Assembly: GCF_013343295.1 (NCBI RefSeq) | Contig: NZ_CP049074.1 | Coordinates: 1,593,501-1,657,500, forward strand | Reading direction: 5' to 3' | Length of the DNA: 64,000 nucleotides | Source of the DNA: Metallosphaera tengchongensis | Lineage (GTDB): Archaea > Thermoproteota > Thermoprotei_A > Sulfolobales > Sulfolobaceae | In this document: positions 25,347 through 34,321 of the stretch, one piece after another | How the letters are laid out: every line of letters begins with the position of its first letter | Position numbering within the stretch: position 1 is the first letter of the stretch | Notes under the pieces: generated by a model | Databases searched by the model: none | Seen by the model: the letters and a program-made list of their open reading frames with translations, nothing else | Told to the model about the DNA's origin: nothing | Translations under genes and position numbers: made by a program

Positions 25347-27935
25347 ATGACATTAAGGTTAAAAAGCATAATAATACTTGGACTTTTGCTCTTTGGTACG
25401 TTTTTTAGTTTAGTTCCTTTGGGGCTCGGTATTTCTTCACCTAACCTCCATTTTCTCATGTACGCTAAGCCACTTGAAGAACCGTTAGCCCCTGGACTAA
25501 CTGACGTACCTATAAACTTCACAATTGTTAACTTGAATAACTTCGCCCTTCACAACGTCAACGTTTCTGCGTTCTCAGTGTTTCCGTTCGATCTGATAAA
25601 TTACTATAATGATACTCAGAACATCTCCATACTAAATTGGAATCCCGGACAAGCGATAAGCGTCATTTACTATTACAACATTAATAACTCGGCATCCCAA
25701 GGCGTGTATAACATCTCCTTGAAGGTGGCAGGTCCCATATTTTTCTTCGGACATTTTCACGAAACGCTAAACGCTTCTGTCGCAATCCTCGGTTACGCTA
25801 GGGCTTCAGTTCAGGCAGTATGGGGGTCACCCTCATCTCCACAGCTTGTAGCCCCTGGAGATAATAACGTCCCCATAACCTTGGTAGTGGTCAACCAAGG
25901 TAACGTGGAGCTTTCCAATTCCTCAATATTGCTGACCTCAACTTACCCGATCAAGTTCATGCAGAACTACCTCAATATAGGTTACTTACCTCCAGGTCAA
26001 CCTGTGGAGCTGACCACCTACGCATCGGTCTACCCCAACGCTACGTCTGGGGTGTACCAAATTCCAGCTCAAATACAGTACTTCTCAGATTCAAAAATAC
26101 ACACTACAGTATCAATTCCAATTACTGGTTACGCCAACTTTTCGGTAACCTCCCTGTGGGGAAGTTCGAGCAATCCCATAGTGGTGGGAGCAGGGAGCGC
26201 TAGAATGCCAATTACACTCATAGTGAATAACCTAGGGGACGTGAACGTGAATAACGTCTCCATATCTTTCCCTCAAAACGAGTTTCCGCTACACTTCCTG
26301 CAACAGACCGGTTATCTGGGAATAATTCCGGCAGGGCTTTACTCTGAAACCACCTTGACCGTCTCAGTCTACTCCAACGCGTCACCTGGGGTGTACTACT
26401 TGCAGGGTACTATTCACTACTTCAACACCAATGAGAAGATTTACGTACCTGTCGCAATCCTCGGTTACGCTAGGGCTTCAGTTCAGGCAGTATGGGGGTC
26501 ACCCTCATCTCCACAGCTTGTAGCCCCTGGAGATAATAACGTCCCCATAACCTTGGTAGTGGTCAACCAAGGTAACGTGGAGCTTTCCAATTCCTCAATA
26601 TTGCTGACCTCAACTTACCCGATCAAGTTCATGCAGAACTACCTCAATATAGGTTACTTACCTCCAGGTCAACCTGTGGAGCTGACCACCTACGCATCGG
26701 TCTACCCCAACGCTACGTCTGGGGTGTACCAAATTCCAGCTCAAATACAGTACTTCTCAGGGAAGGAGGTCATAAACACAATGATTACTGTACCCATAGT
26801 GGGTTACGAGAGTTTCTTCATCTCCACAGTTTGGGGGTCAACCTCCTCACCGCTCACTGCGGCCCCAGGACAAACCAATTTGCCCTTGACTTTCCTTCTG
26901 AGGAACTTGGGAGATGTAGATGCACTTAACGTTTCGCTCTACTTCTCCAGCTCAGAGTTTCCTATTCAATTTTCCCAGAACGCCATAATGATAGGTATTG
27001 TCCCTGCTGGGCAAATAAATGAGGGTAGTGTAACTGTTAACGTGTTTCCCAACGCGACTCCTGGAACATACTACATACCCGTTGTAGTCCATTACAGCCA
27101 AGTGAATGTCACTCAATACGTACCTGTTACGATTTACTCACCGAAGATAACGCTTTCTGTGTTCACTGTTCCTCCCCAAGTGTTTCCGGGATTCTATGAC
27201 GTCAGGATAGGTACAATTTTAACCAACTACGGTACTGCGTCTGCACAAAACGCTTACATAACTTTCCAGTCGCCTTTCCCCGTGGTCTCCCAAAGTAACA
27301 TCACTGTGGGAGCTATACCTCCTGGTGTTCCAGTAAACTCATCCTTCATCATAAACGTTCCTGACAACACGCCTGCAGGACAGTACCACCTAACGTTTAA
27401 CGTATATTATGACGGAGGTAGCTACACTAAGACTTACACTTTGACAGTCTACCCAAAGGCTAACATTACGGTGGTTGATGTAATTTACTCTCAGTTACAG
27501 CCTGGAGACACGAAGGTTCCAGTGACGATCGTCCTCAAGAACATTGGAAACTCAACTGCCAAGAACGTGAAGGCGATCCTTGGATCCTCTGACGTTATAT
27601 ATCCACATGTGAGCTCGTCCAATCCATTACAGGCTCTAACTGCCTCTGAAGCCAGCGTGGGCGATTTAAGCCCAGGTCAGGAGACTAACGTAACCTACGT
27701 TATTGACGTCAGCGGTGGAGCTTCTGCTGGAAGCTATCCCCTCACCTTAACCCTCGTATGGAACCAGACCGGTTCCTTTGTGCCCTTCGTACAAAACGAT
27801 CAGTTCCACGTTACCGTGAGCCCACCCCTAACCTCAGTATTGTTACAAGATCCGGCGTTTTACATTGCCCTGATAGTGGTTGTCATAGTTATAATCATAT
27901 TGATAGTACTTCTCAGCCGTAGAAGGAGAAAGTGA
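25347..27935 (+). CDS. Repeat-rich cell-surface protein (COG1361/CARDB-like), 862 aa
   Basis: Starts at ATG 25347, 26 nt after the TATA-like CTTTAAATAC (25315-25324); the upstream part of the open frame is not needed. Signal peptide, then about seven Ig-like repeats of roughly 110 residues, each with a pattern like VWGSxSSPxxxAPGxxxxPITxxxxNxGxVxxxN, then a C-terminal transmembrane helix and the tail SRRRRK. Many N-glycosylation sites. It resembles S-layer-associated or adhesion proteins with NEW3/CARDB-like domains. Two repeats (residues about 145-247 and 369-471) are identical because of a 312-bp DNA duplication. Confidence 0.75.
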   Translation: MTLRLKSIIILGLLLFGTFFSLVPLGLGISSPNLHFLMYAKPLEEPLAPGLTDVPINFTIVNLNNFALHNVNVSAFSVFPFDLINYYNDTQNISILNWNPGQAISVIYYYNINNSASQGVYNISLKVAGPIFFFGHFHETLNASVAILGYARASVQAVWGSPSSPQLVAPGDNNVPITLVVVNQGNVELSNSSILLTSTYPIKFMQNYLNIGYLPPGQPVELTTYASVYPNATSGVYQIPAQIQYFSDSKIHTTVSIPITGYANFSVTSLWGSSSNPIVVGAGSARMPITLIVNNLGDVNVNNVSISFPQNEFPLHFLQQTGYLGIIPAGLYSETTLTVSVYSNASPGVYYLQGTIHYFNTNEKIYVPVAILGYARASVQAVWGSPSSPQLVAPGDNNVPITLVVVNQGNVELSNSSILLTSTYPIKFMQNYLNIGYLPPGQPVELTTYASVYPNATSGVYQIPAQIQYFSGKEVINTMITVPIVGYESFFISTVWGSTSSPLTAAPGQTNLPLTFLLRNLGDVDALNVSLYFSSSEFPIQFSQNAIMIGIVPAGQINEGSVTVNVFPNATPGTYYIPVVVHYSQVNVTQYVPVTIYSPKITLSVFTVPPQVFPGFYDVRIGTILTNYGTASAQNAYITFQSPFPVVSQSNITVGAIPPGVPVNSSFIINVPDNTPAGQYHLTFNVYYDGGSYTKTYTLTVYPKANITVVDVIYSQLQPGDTKVPVTIVLKNIGNSTAKNVKAILGSSDVIYPHVSSSNPLQALTASEASVGDLSPGQETNVTYVIDVSGGASAGSYPLTLTLVWNQTGSFVPFVQNDQFHVTVSPPLTSVLLQDPAFYIALIVVVIVIIILIVLLSRRRRK
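25777..26088. repeat. 312-bp perfect direct repeat, copy A
   Basis: Identical to 26449-26760 (offset 672 bp, a whole number of codons). It encodes one surface-protein repeat domain beginning AILGYARASVQAVWG. Neighbouring repeat domains share only the pattern, so this pair arose recently or by gene conversion. Confidence 0.93.
26449..26760. repeat. 312-bp perfect direct repeat, copy B
   Basis: Second copy of the 25777-26088 segment. Divergence starts abruptly at both ends. Confidence 0.93.
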
Positions 27936-27969
27936 TAATATTTTTTAGTTTTCACACTAACATATTCAC

Positions 27970-28113
27970 ATGTTATTGGATCCGATAGTGAAGCTGCTAG
28001 CTTTTATTGTACCTGCGTATTCTAGGTTGGCTGTAGTTATAGCGCTAGGCTTCTACTTGTTACTTTTCTTCCTCTCTTTGTTTGCGGTGTTTTCAACATG
28101 GATAAAGGGATGA
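27970..28113 (+). CDS. Small membrane protein, 47 aa
   Basis: Short frame from ATG 27970 to TGA 28113 encoding one long hydrophobic stretch (residues about 20-42, ALGFYLLLFFLSLFAVF) with a charged N-terminal end. The TATA-like TATTTTTTAG (about 27939-27948) gives a start at the ATG, so the gene is probably real and leaderless. It overlaps the start of the membrane-anchored regulator gene by 16 bp, suggesting coupled expression and perhaps a partner role. Confidence 0.6.
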   Translation: MLLDPIVKLLAFIVPAYSRLAVVIALGFYLLLFFLSLFAVFSTWIKG

Positions 28114-28826
28114 TCTTGGTGATCTTTCTGAGTATCTCCTTGGTTCCAGTGGTTTCATCACAAGTCTATCTCACGGAGTACTACAACGGTACCGTGATCC
28201 TTGACTTCTACTCGCCTAGGTTCGTAATAGTGCCAAGTAACTGGACATTAATTTCCTCCCACAATATATCCAGGAACGGGAACGTTCTAGTCCCCACAAC
28301 AATCCCAGCCTCGGCTGAGTTCGAGGTCCCCAATCAAGGTGTAATAAATGTCTCTGAGCCCAACGTCTCCAAGGTTTTTGTAATTCTACCTATAAACTCG
28401 AAGATAACCTACATGAGCCCTGATCCAGTATCTTTGATCCAACAGGGAAACTTGATAAACATCAGTTTCGATTCTGGAAACGTTATAGTGGCATATTACC
28501 TTGTAGATCAAGGTACCCTTCTGGACAATCCCTATCTATACACAACTGGGGTGAGCACAGGCCTCTCAGCCTATCTGGCGTTCTTGCTCTGGAGGAGGAG
28601 ACCTCAACCTGAGGTAGCTGCCCCCAACGAACTGGACAGCCGGGATGCCAAGATCTTGGAGGCCATAAGGTCAGGTGCGGACAACCTAAACAAGATTTCC
28701 GAGATCTCCCTGCTCCCAAGAACCACAGTTTACAGGAGGGTAAAGAAGCTAGTCGCCTTAGGGCTTGTTGAGGAAGTTAGGGAGAGGGGAAGAGTTAGAT
28801 ACGTTGTTAAAGGTGAACCCAAATGA
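28098..28826 (+). CDS. Membrane-anchored winged-helix transcriptional regulator
   Basis: 242 residues: signal/anchor (1-20), an extracellular beta-rich domain of about 130 residues with glycosylation sequons, a transmembrane segment (about 155-170, TGLSAYLAFLLW) ending in RRR, and a cytoplasmic C-terminal winged helix (DAKILEAIRSGADNLNKI ... RTTVYRRVKKLVALGLVEE). This is the COG2512-type layout of a one-component sensor that reads an extracellular signal and binds DNA. It overlaps the next gene by 4 nt (ATGA), and the repeat-rich surface gene upstream is a plausible target. Confidence 0.78.
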   Translation: MDKGMILVIFLSISLVPVVSSQVYLTEYYNGTVILDFYSPRFVIVPSNWTLISSHNISRNGNVLVPTTIPASAEFEVPNQGVINVSEPNVSKVFVILPINSKITYMSPDPVSLIQQGNLINISFDSGNVIVAYYLVDQGTLLDNPYLYTTGVSTGLSAYLAFLLWRRRPQPEVAAPNELDSRDAKILEAIRSGADNLNKISEISLLPRTTVYRRVKKLVALGLVEEVRERGRVRYVVKGEPK

Positions 28827-29245
28827 GAACCTACATTATTATAGCCCTCCTAATCATTTCCGTTGCGTTTACGGCTTACTCATCGGCCAGGCTGATAGAC
28901 TCCACAGTGAGCCAATACCAAGGTCAGGGCACGCAGAGCTACCCATTTAGTTTCAATTATACTGAAGTACTTTACGTCCCCCACTCAGGAGATTACGCAG
29001 TTAAGATAGAGAGCAACAAATCCATTTTCAGTTCGCTCTACGTCATAGCGTTAATAAGCTTAGGGGAAGATTCAAAGACAGTAGCGGTAACCCTTTCCTC
29101 CCCGTATCAAGTGGTTCATTTACACAGGGGTCTTTATCAGGTGAAGTTTTTCGTTACAGGAACCTCGAGAGATAAGATCAATATTACAACCTTAGAACAA
29201 AACGTTAACTTAACTATAATTTACGAAGGGGAAGGTGAAGATTAA
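28823..29245 (+). CDS. Exported or membrane-anchored hypothetical protein, 140 aa
   Basis: N-terminal hydrophobic helix (residues 4-20) with the rest extracellular and containing several N-glycosylation sites. Family not recognised. ATGA overlap with the regulator gene upstream places it in the 27970-29245 operon; it could be a ligand or partner of the sensor, which is inference. Confidence 0.55.
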   Translation: MRTYIIIALLIISVAFTAYSSARLIDSTVSQYQGQGTQSYPFSFNYTEVLYVPHSGDYAVKIESNKSIFSSLYVIALISLGEDSKTVAVTLSSPYQVVHLHRGLYQVKFFVTGTSRDKINITTLEQNVNLTIIYEGEGED

Positions 29246-29688
29246 TACAAAATGGCTATCTTACAGTTCTTTAGAAATTCCCTTACGTAATTAAGATATT
29301 CCTTTACGTCATCTGATTGCAGGAACTCAAAGATATATCCGTCATAGTGTAACCTTTTTCCTATCTCCCAGGTGTTATCTATCCAGTCCCCCAATATGTC
29401 TGTAAGGAAAGCTGGCAACTCCTTAATGTCCTTCTTCAAGCCGAAGTAGTCCCCTAGGGCTTTCATCCCCTCCACTATTGCCTTAAAGAGCATCTCACTC
29501 GCCAAGTGGGGCGAAGTTACCGATAGCTCCTCAGCCCTATCTGCGTAGAAGTCAGCTGTATCTAACCTAATTTTCACGATCTCCTCTTGGCTTAGCTTAC
29601 CCTCTAGGGCGTCGTTCGCCTCACTCCAGTCGTTTTGCTTACCTATTTCTAAAATAGCTTCGGGTAAATTCACACTAGTTATTTTCAT
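29242..29688 (-). CDS. PaREP1/HEPN-like family protein
   Basis: 148 mostly helical residues. The pattern ASEMLFKAIVEGMKALGDYFGL followed by LHYDGY and DDVKEYLNYVREFL resembles the crenarchaeal PaREP1 family, which has a HEPN-type fold. Function unknown; HEPN proteins are often toxins or RNases, but no RxxxxH motif is visible. ATG 29688 is only about 12 nt from the TATA-like CTTTTAAG (29697-29704). GTG 29673 fits that promoter better. Confidence 0.6.
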   Translation of the reverse strand: MKITSVNLPEAILEIGKQNDWSEANDALEGKLSQEEIVKIRLDTADFYADRAEELSVTSPHLASEMLFKAIVEGMKALGDYFGLKKDIKELPAFLTDILGDWIDNTWEIGKRLHYDGYIFEFLQSDDVKEYLNYVREFLKNCKIAILY

Positions 29689-29753
29689 ATAGGAGGCTTA
29701 AAAGACGGAAACGAGAATATTACGGTGAGCATGGGGTATGTCACTATCCTATC

Positions 29754-31049
29754 CTATTTACCTTGTCCTTCAGTAAAATTAAATGACGAGATCACTAACC
29801 CAGTTAACCCCAAACCCACCACGACAACAATTCCCAACAGAGCTATGGGGCCAGTGGTTAAATAGGTTGAATAGAGCCCTCCAATCATCACCGAAGCTGA
29901 GACCAAACCGAGGAGAAAGTCCTTAATATGATATCCGTTCCTCAAGGAGAGCTTAGAGTAACCAATGGAAAGTAAGGTGTGCGAAATGAAAAGCGAGAAA
30001 AGGGAGAAAATCAAAAAGTACTCATACGCCATCGAGAATTGGTCAGACAGAGCGATCGTAACTGCTGAAGTAAAGAACACAGCCCCTACCGCAAATACAG
30101 ACCTAGACAGGGAGATTCCATTGAGCGATAGGGTAAGTCTAGACACAGAAACGTAAGCTGCTATTAAGGATCCTATTAGACTGTTCACGGTAAGCAGAAA
30201 CATGATGGTCGCGAAGGGTTCTCCTAGATAAAGTTTTGCAACTATTAGTCCAGGGAAGCCCGTGTTAACTAGGTTAGTGAGTCCTCCGACCACATTCTTG
30301 GATGCGCTCACCAAAAAGAAGGCCGAGAAGATCATGATTATCGAGGCTGAAATGAAGGCCATAATGTAAGCCATCCCCACGGCTCTACCCTTTCCCTTAG
30401 CTTCCTTTCCCAGGAAGAAGGAGGCTCCACCTCCAGCCACGGTAAAGGACGCTACAATAGACCCCGTCAATAGCTGGTAAACACTACCTTTAGGAGGTAC
30501 TACTAGGTTAATTCCGTCCAAGCGGATGACCTGTAGACCTAACACTACTATGAACAGCATCTCCAGTACGGACGTGATTAGACCGTAAAATAAGGGCGGT
30601 CTAACTCCGGCTATCATTATTAGTATTATCAACGATGGAACAGCTACTTCTAGGACTTTGCTTACGACTGGCGGTGTGTTGTAAAACTGAAGAAGAAATC
30701 CTGCAAGATAAGTCAAGGTTGAGACCATGTAGAACACGTAGCTCCCCCAGTAAATCCAACCTACTGCAGAGGATAACCTTGGACCGAAGATGTTCCTGGC
30801 GAATGTGTACGTACCACCTTCTGAAGGATAGAGCTTTGAAAACCTGTAACCTATGTAAGCCCAAGTCGAGTACATTAGGACACCTAAAATGGTCGCCAGA
30901 CCACTTGATGTCCCAGCAGTTAACAGGGTAACGGTAAGATATGCAGATACTGAACTCAGTGGAGCTATGGACGCCATGGATTGACTAAAAACTAAGTAGA
31001 AGGGCAGTTGGGACTCCCTTATCCTTAACCTTTGGGATAGGCTATCCAT
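29754..31049 (-). CDS. APC-superfamily amino acid permease
   Basis: 431 residues with about twelve transmembrane helices. The N-terminal sequence SMASIAPLSSVSAYLT and SEGGTYTFARNIFGPRLSSAVGWIYW match APC-family helices 1-3. Probable proton-coupled amino acid uptake; substrate unknown. A minus-strand TATA GAATAAAAG about 26 nt upstream fits a leaderless ATG at 31049. Confidence 0.85.
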   Translation of the reverse strand: MDSLSQRLRIRESQLPFYLVFSQSMASIAPLSSVSAYLTVTLLTAGTSSGLATILGVLMYSTWAYIGYRFSKLYPSEGGTYTFARNIFGPRLSSAVGWIYWGSYVFYMVSTLTYLAGFLLQFYNTPPVVSKVLEVAVPSLIILIMIAGVRPPLFYGLITSVLEMLFIVVLGLQVIRLDGINLVVPPKGSVYQLLTGSIVASFTVAGGGASFFLGKEAKGKGRAVGMAYIMAFISASIIMIFSAFFLVSASKNVVGGLTNLVNTGFPGLIVAKLYLGEPFATIMFLLTVNSLIGSLIAAYVSVSRLTLSLNGISLSRSVFAVGAVFFTSAVTIALSDQFSMAYEYFLIFSLFSLFISHTLLSIGYSKLSLRNGYHIKDFLLGLVSASVMIGGLYSTYLTTGPIALLGIVVVVGLGLTGLVISSFNFTEGQGK

Positions 31050-31500
31050 ATATTGTCATTTCCTAATCCTCTTTTATTCTTTTCGTTTATTGAGGATAAT
31101 TGGGCTCGTCTTCCCTATACGAAGTACTGAAAACCTTAGAGCCCGTTTTAGGATGAAACGGGACTTGTTCAACACTTTAAGCCCTTTTAAAGAGACCACA
31201 GTTCCATAGAGGTTTGTGAACGTTATGTAGCAATAGGCCCAATTTGTTATCAAACCCGACCTCCTATACACGATAAAGGGTAGGGTTATCCTTTTGGTTA
31301 TTACCCTTAACTGGTGAGCGTACTATGACCCTTGGAGAGGACCATTAGGCTCTGAAGTTCAGGTCTAGGATGTAGGTTTAGGTATTTCTTTGAACCTCAC
31401 CCTAGGTTGAGGTAAAACCCTTCGGTTAAGCTTCAAGTTAAGGCTAAATAAACAAGTAAAAACTCAATATTTTTATTGTCTCACTGCGTTATTTTCTCCC
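31050..31500. other. 451-bp divergent intergenic region
   Basis: Holds the permease promoter at its left end and, at its right end, TATTTTTATTG (about 31468-31478), the promoter of the 31501 gene. A 65-codon minus-strand frame (31074-31271) has no promoter or family features and covers the permease promoter, so it is not called. No RNA motif seen. Confidence 0.5.
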
Positions 31501-31875
31501 ATGAAATCTTACAGCTACTTTCTGCTAGGATCTTCTATCTGTCTGATTATTGGAGGTTACGAGCTATTAGGGACAGTCCCCTTGTTGTTAACTGTCCTAA
31601 CGTATTCCACAACTGTTGTCTTGATTGCCCTAGCTTTCTTCATAGAGAGAGGGAACCAACTAGCAATAAAGATAGGAGTGGTTCTTGGCATCTTGGCCAT
31701 TGGCTCCTCAACAGCCTCCAGCGCCCACTTGGAAGCTTTAAGTCAATTCGGCTCAGACGTTAAGATCTCGGTCCTAGATCTCCTCATGGTTATGGGCTTC
31801 TACGTCTTTCCAGGGCTCTACATCTTAACCTGGTTGTACAACCTTAGAAGGAGAGCCCACCTCGGGAAAGATTGA
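31501..31875 (+). CDS. Four-helix membrane protein, 124 aa
   Basis: Four predicted transmembrane helices and a basic C-terminal tail (RRRAHLGKD). Family not recognised. The TATA-like sequence at about 31468-31478 fits leaderless ATG 31501. It is followed after 28 nt by the AAA-associated-domain gene, probably in the same transcript. Confidence 0.6.
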   Translation: MKSYSYFLLGSSICLIIGGYELLGTVPLLLTVLTYSTTVVLIALAFFIERGNQLAIKIGVVLGILAIGSSTASSAHLEALSQFGSDVKISVLDLLMVMGFYVFPGLYILTWLYNLRRRAHLGKD

Positions 31876-31903
31876 AATAGTCTAGAACATTAGGTGTTTG
31901 GCT

Positions 31904-32383
31904 ATGAATGTAATAAGCTCAGACGCAAGAATAGCTGACCTGATAGGCTTACTCTCGGTACTTAATAACATATTCGACGGAAGGACTGACCTTTACCAAC
32001 TGGAGAAGGAGATGGAAGTGGATGTGGACGATCTAATGCCCATTGTGTATACAGCGAGCCAAATGGGGTTAGTCACTGTTGGAGAAGGTGACATTATCAT
32101 CAGCGACAAGGGCTTGGAGTTCTTGAAATCCAACATCAAAAAAAGGAAGGAGATAATTAGGGAAAGCTTAACCAAGATAGAGCCTTTCGTCACAGCTATG
32201 GAGTTGAAGGTGTTTTCCCTAAATGAGCTATTGGAGACCCTTCAGAGGAAGGGAATCCAGAACTATAATAAACCAGAAGGAATGTATGAACTCCAGCTCA
32301 TCATTTTAGAGTGGGGAGTCTACTCAGGACTCATATCTAGGCTTGACGAGAACAGGTTTAAAGTAAACTACGATAAATCGTAA
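31904..32383 (+). CDS. AAA-associated domain protein
   Basis: 159 residues. It resembles the C-terminal AAA-associated domain found after NitT/TauT-type ABC ATPases: RIADLIGLLSVLNNIFDGRTDLYQLEKEM ... ISDKGLEFLKS. Here it stands alone without an ATPase domain. It may be a winged-helix regulator or adaptor. ATG 31904 is preferred over TTG 31898 because AGGTG (31892-31896) gives a Shine-Dalgarno at good spacing, as expected for an internal operon gene. Confidence 0.7.
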   Translation: MNVISSDARIADLIGLLSVLNNIFDGRTDLYQLEKEMEVDVDDLMPIVYTASQMGLVTVGEGDIIISDKGLEFLKSNIKKRKEIIRESLTKIEPFVTAMELKVFSLNELLETLQRKGIQNYNKPEGMYELQLIILEWGVYSGLISRLDENRFKVNYDKS

Positions 32384-32425
32384 TTTAAGCAAATCTTTAA
32401 AATGAATTCTGTAAATTAGTACGAT

Positions 32426-33166
32426 ATGGCAGAAGCTGGGAAGGAAGTACAACACAGAACGGAGGAAGCTGACGTATTCAGAACTAAGGTTTTCGGGATT
32501 CAAGACGGGCTCATAGGGGTTGGTAGTATAGCCCTAGGTGCTGCAGGGTTCTCCCACGACTCCCTCCTTGTGGTAGTTACTGGTCTCATTGCTACAATAG
32601 CTCAGGCCTTCTCCATGGGTGTGGGAGAGTTCATCTCCACCAGGGTTAGGATGCAAGTTTTCAACAACGAGATACGGAAGGAGAGGTACGAGATAGATAA
32701 CTACCCTGAGAAGGAAAGGGACGAGTTAATTTCCTTTTACCTAGAGAAGGGAATACCTAAGGAGGAGTCCGAGAAGATTGCTGACATTTTGATGAAAAAC
32801 AAGGAAGTTGTATTAAATGAGATGCTAATTCATGAGCTAAAGATATTCCCCGATGAGTTCCAAGCCCCTGTAAAGCTTGGATTAATTATGGCACTCTACC
32901 TTGTAACCGGAGGGATAATACCAATTATACCATTTGCCTTTGACGTCTGGCTAAAGTTTGGGTTCATTTTAGCATTGACAGGCTCAGTTGTGCTCATTAT
33001 TATTACCCTGTCCTTATTTGGATATCTCTCTACAAGGTATACTGGTCTCTCCAGGTGGAAAGGGCCAGCAGAACAAGTGCTCACTGGAATAATAGCATTA
33101 GCTGGAAGTTACTTTGCAGGTTATGGACTTTCACTCTTAATACCCACGCAGTCATTCTTACCTTGA
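32426..33166 (+). CDS. VIT1/CCC1-family transporter (iron/manganese)
   Basis: 246 residues. The N-terminal motif VFGIQDGLIGVGSIALGAAG and MGVGEFIS in helix 2 are characteristic of VIT1/CCC1 transporters. A cytosolic Glu-rich metal-binding helix region (residues about 90-140) separates the first two from the last three transmembrane helices. Probably exports or sequesters Fe2+ or Mn2+, useful in metal-rich acid habitats. The TATA-like CTTTAAAAT (32394-32402) fits leaderless ATG 32426. Confidence 0.85.
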   Translation: MAEAGKEVQHRTEEADVFRTKVFGIQDGLIGVGSIALGAAGFSHDSLLVVVTGLIATIAQAFSMGVGEFISTRVRMQVFNNEIRKERYEIDNYPEKERDELISFYLEKGIPKEESEKIADILMKNKEVVLNEMLIHELKIFPDEFQAPVKLGLIMALYLVTGGIIPIIPFAFDVWLKFGFILALTGSVVLIIITLSLFGYLSTRYTGLSRWKGPAEQVLTGIIALAGSYFAGYGLSLLIPTQSFLP

Positions 33167-33340
33167 GTCTATTTCAACTCGTAACTCATATCCATGTCAA
33201 TGACGTAGGACATGAATTACCTGCCTGTCAACATATTTATTATTTAAGTGGAGGAAAGATCCAATCTCTGAAACTCCTTACCATCACCTGCACTCTATAA
33301 ATTACGTAATCCTTCTCAAGATACTTGGTATTTGGTCTCC

Positions 33341-34261
33341 CTACTCGTGAAAGAGGTTCCTTTGTAAGTCCCTTGGTATCCTAGCTGGTCTGTTATCTAA
33401 AGCAAATAGTTCCCTCCTCTTGGCTTCCAACTGTTTGATTTCCTTGCCCAATACCTCAGCTGCCGTGAGTACAGCTACGCCCGAGGAGTTGGCAACGTCA
33501 TAAAGAGGTTCCAGGACCTTTCTGTAATTCAAATCCCTCAAGACGTGATGGTCAACGACCATCTTCTCTAGGCCAGACTTAGCTAGGATTTCCATGTTCT
33601 TGACAGAACTTTGCAGTTGTTCCTCGCTCAGAGCCCTGCCGAGCAGGTAACTTAGAGGCCCATCTATAATGATGAAGTTGGGTTTGGTTTCCAGCGTAAA
33701 TTTCACGTGTTCTTGGCTTGGAACCCCCTCGACATCAGAGGTGAAAAGGACGTTATCTACACCATCAGATATGCTCACCTGGATCACGAAACCTAGCCTA
33801 ATGTCAGCTCCATGGGGAACAGGATGGGAGAACTTAATTACAGTGTTACCCACCTTCACTTCCTTTCCATCAGCGAAATTTATTTCCTTGGGGAGGCCTT
33901 TTAGGGCTTTTAGAAACTTAGGGGCCCTTATCTTACCCTGGCTGACGTTGATGAACTCCAAGGGATTTTTTACGTATACGGTCTTTCCCCTATATACATC
34001 GGTAGGGATAATATAACCAGGATCGTGATGATCGTAATGGTAGTGTGTAACGATCAATATGTCAGCTAGTTTCGCCTCGTCGGTAATCTCCTTAGCCAGT
34101 GCGGTGAGAGTGTCCACCTCTACCTGATGAGGAGGCAAGCCATATCTCCTCGGGCAAAGGGAAATTGCGGGATCTATCATTATTCTAACGTCCTTGGTTT
34201 CTACGAGGGTTGCCTGGGACCTAACTCCTAAGCTCTCAAAAGCTATCGGCTTAATTATCAT
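33341..34261 (-). CDS. MBL-fold metal-dependent hydrolase (UPF0282 family)
   Basis: 306 residues from ATG 34261 ([15 protein letters not shown]), which fits a TATA-like GTTAAAAATT about 26 nt upstream; the longer frame to 34300 does not. The metallo-beta-lactamase motif THYHYDHHD and later His/Asp residues ([14 protein letters not shown]) bind two metal ions. Family function unknown; nuclease or hydrolase activity is possible. Divergent from the XPB-Bax1 operon. Confidence 0.85.
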   Translation of the reverse strand: MIIKPIAFESLGVRSQATLVETKDVRIMIDPAISLCPRRYGLPPHQVEVDTLTALAKEITDEAKLADILIVTHYHYDHHDPGYIIPTDVYRGKTVYVKNPLEFINVSQGKIRAPKFLKALKGLPKEINFADGKEVKVGNTVIKFSHPVPHGADIRLGFVIQVSISDGVDNVLFTSDVEGVPSQEHVKFTLETKPNFIIIDGPLSYLLGRALSEEQLQSSVKNMEILAKSGLEKMVVDHHVLRDLNYRKVLEPLYDVANSSGVAVLTAAEVLGKEIKQLEAKRRELFALDNRPARIPRDLQRNLFHE

Positions 34262-34321
34262 AGAGTATATGTTCTGTGAAATAATTTTTAACTTTGTCAT
34301 CTACAAATAATCAGGTTTATC

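Noticed and set aside
25777-26760. Long direct repeat as a possible transposon or CRISPR-type array
   Set aside because: It lies entirely within one coding frame and encodes a repeat domain; no spacers or transposase.
31074-31271. 65-codon minus-strand frame upstream of the permease
   Set aside because: No promoter, no recognisable fold, and it covers the permease promoter.
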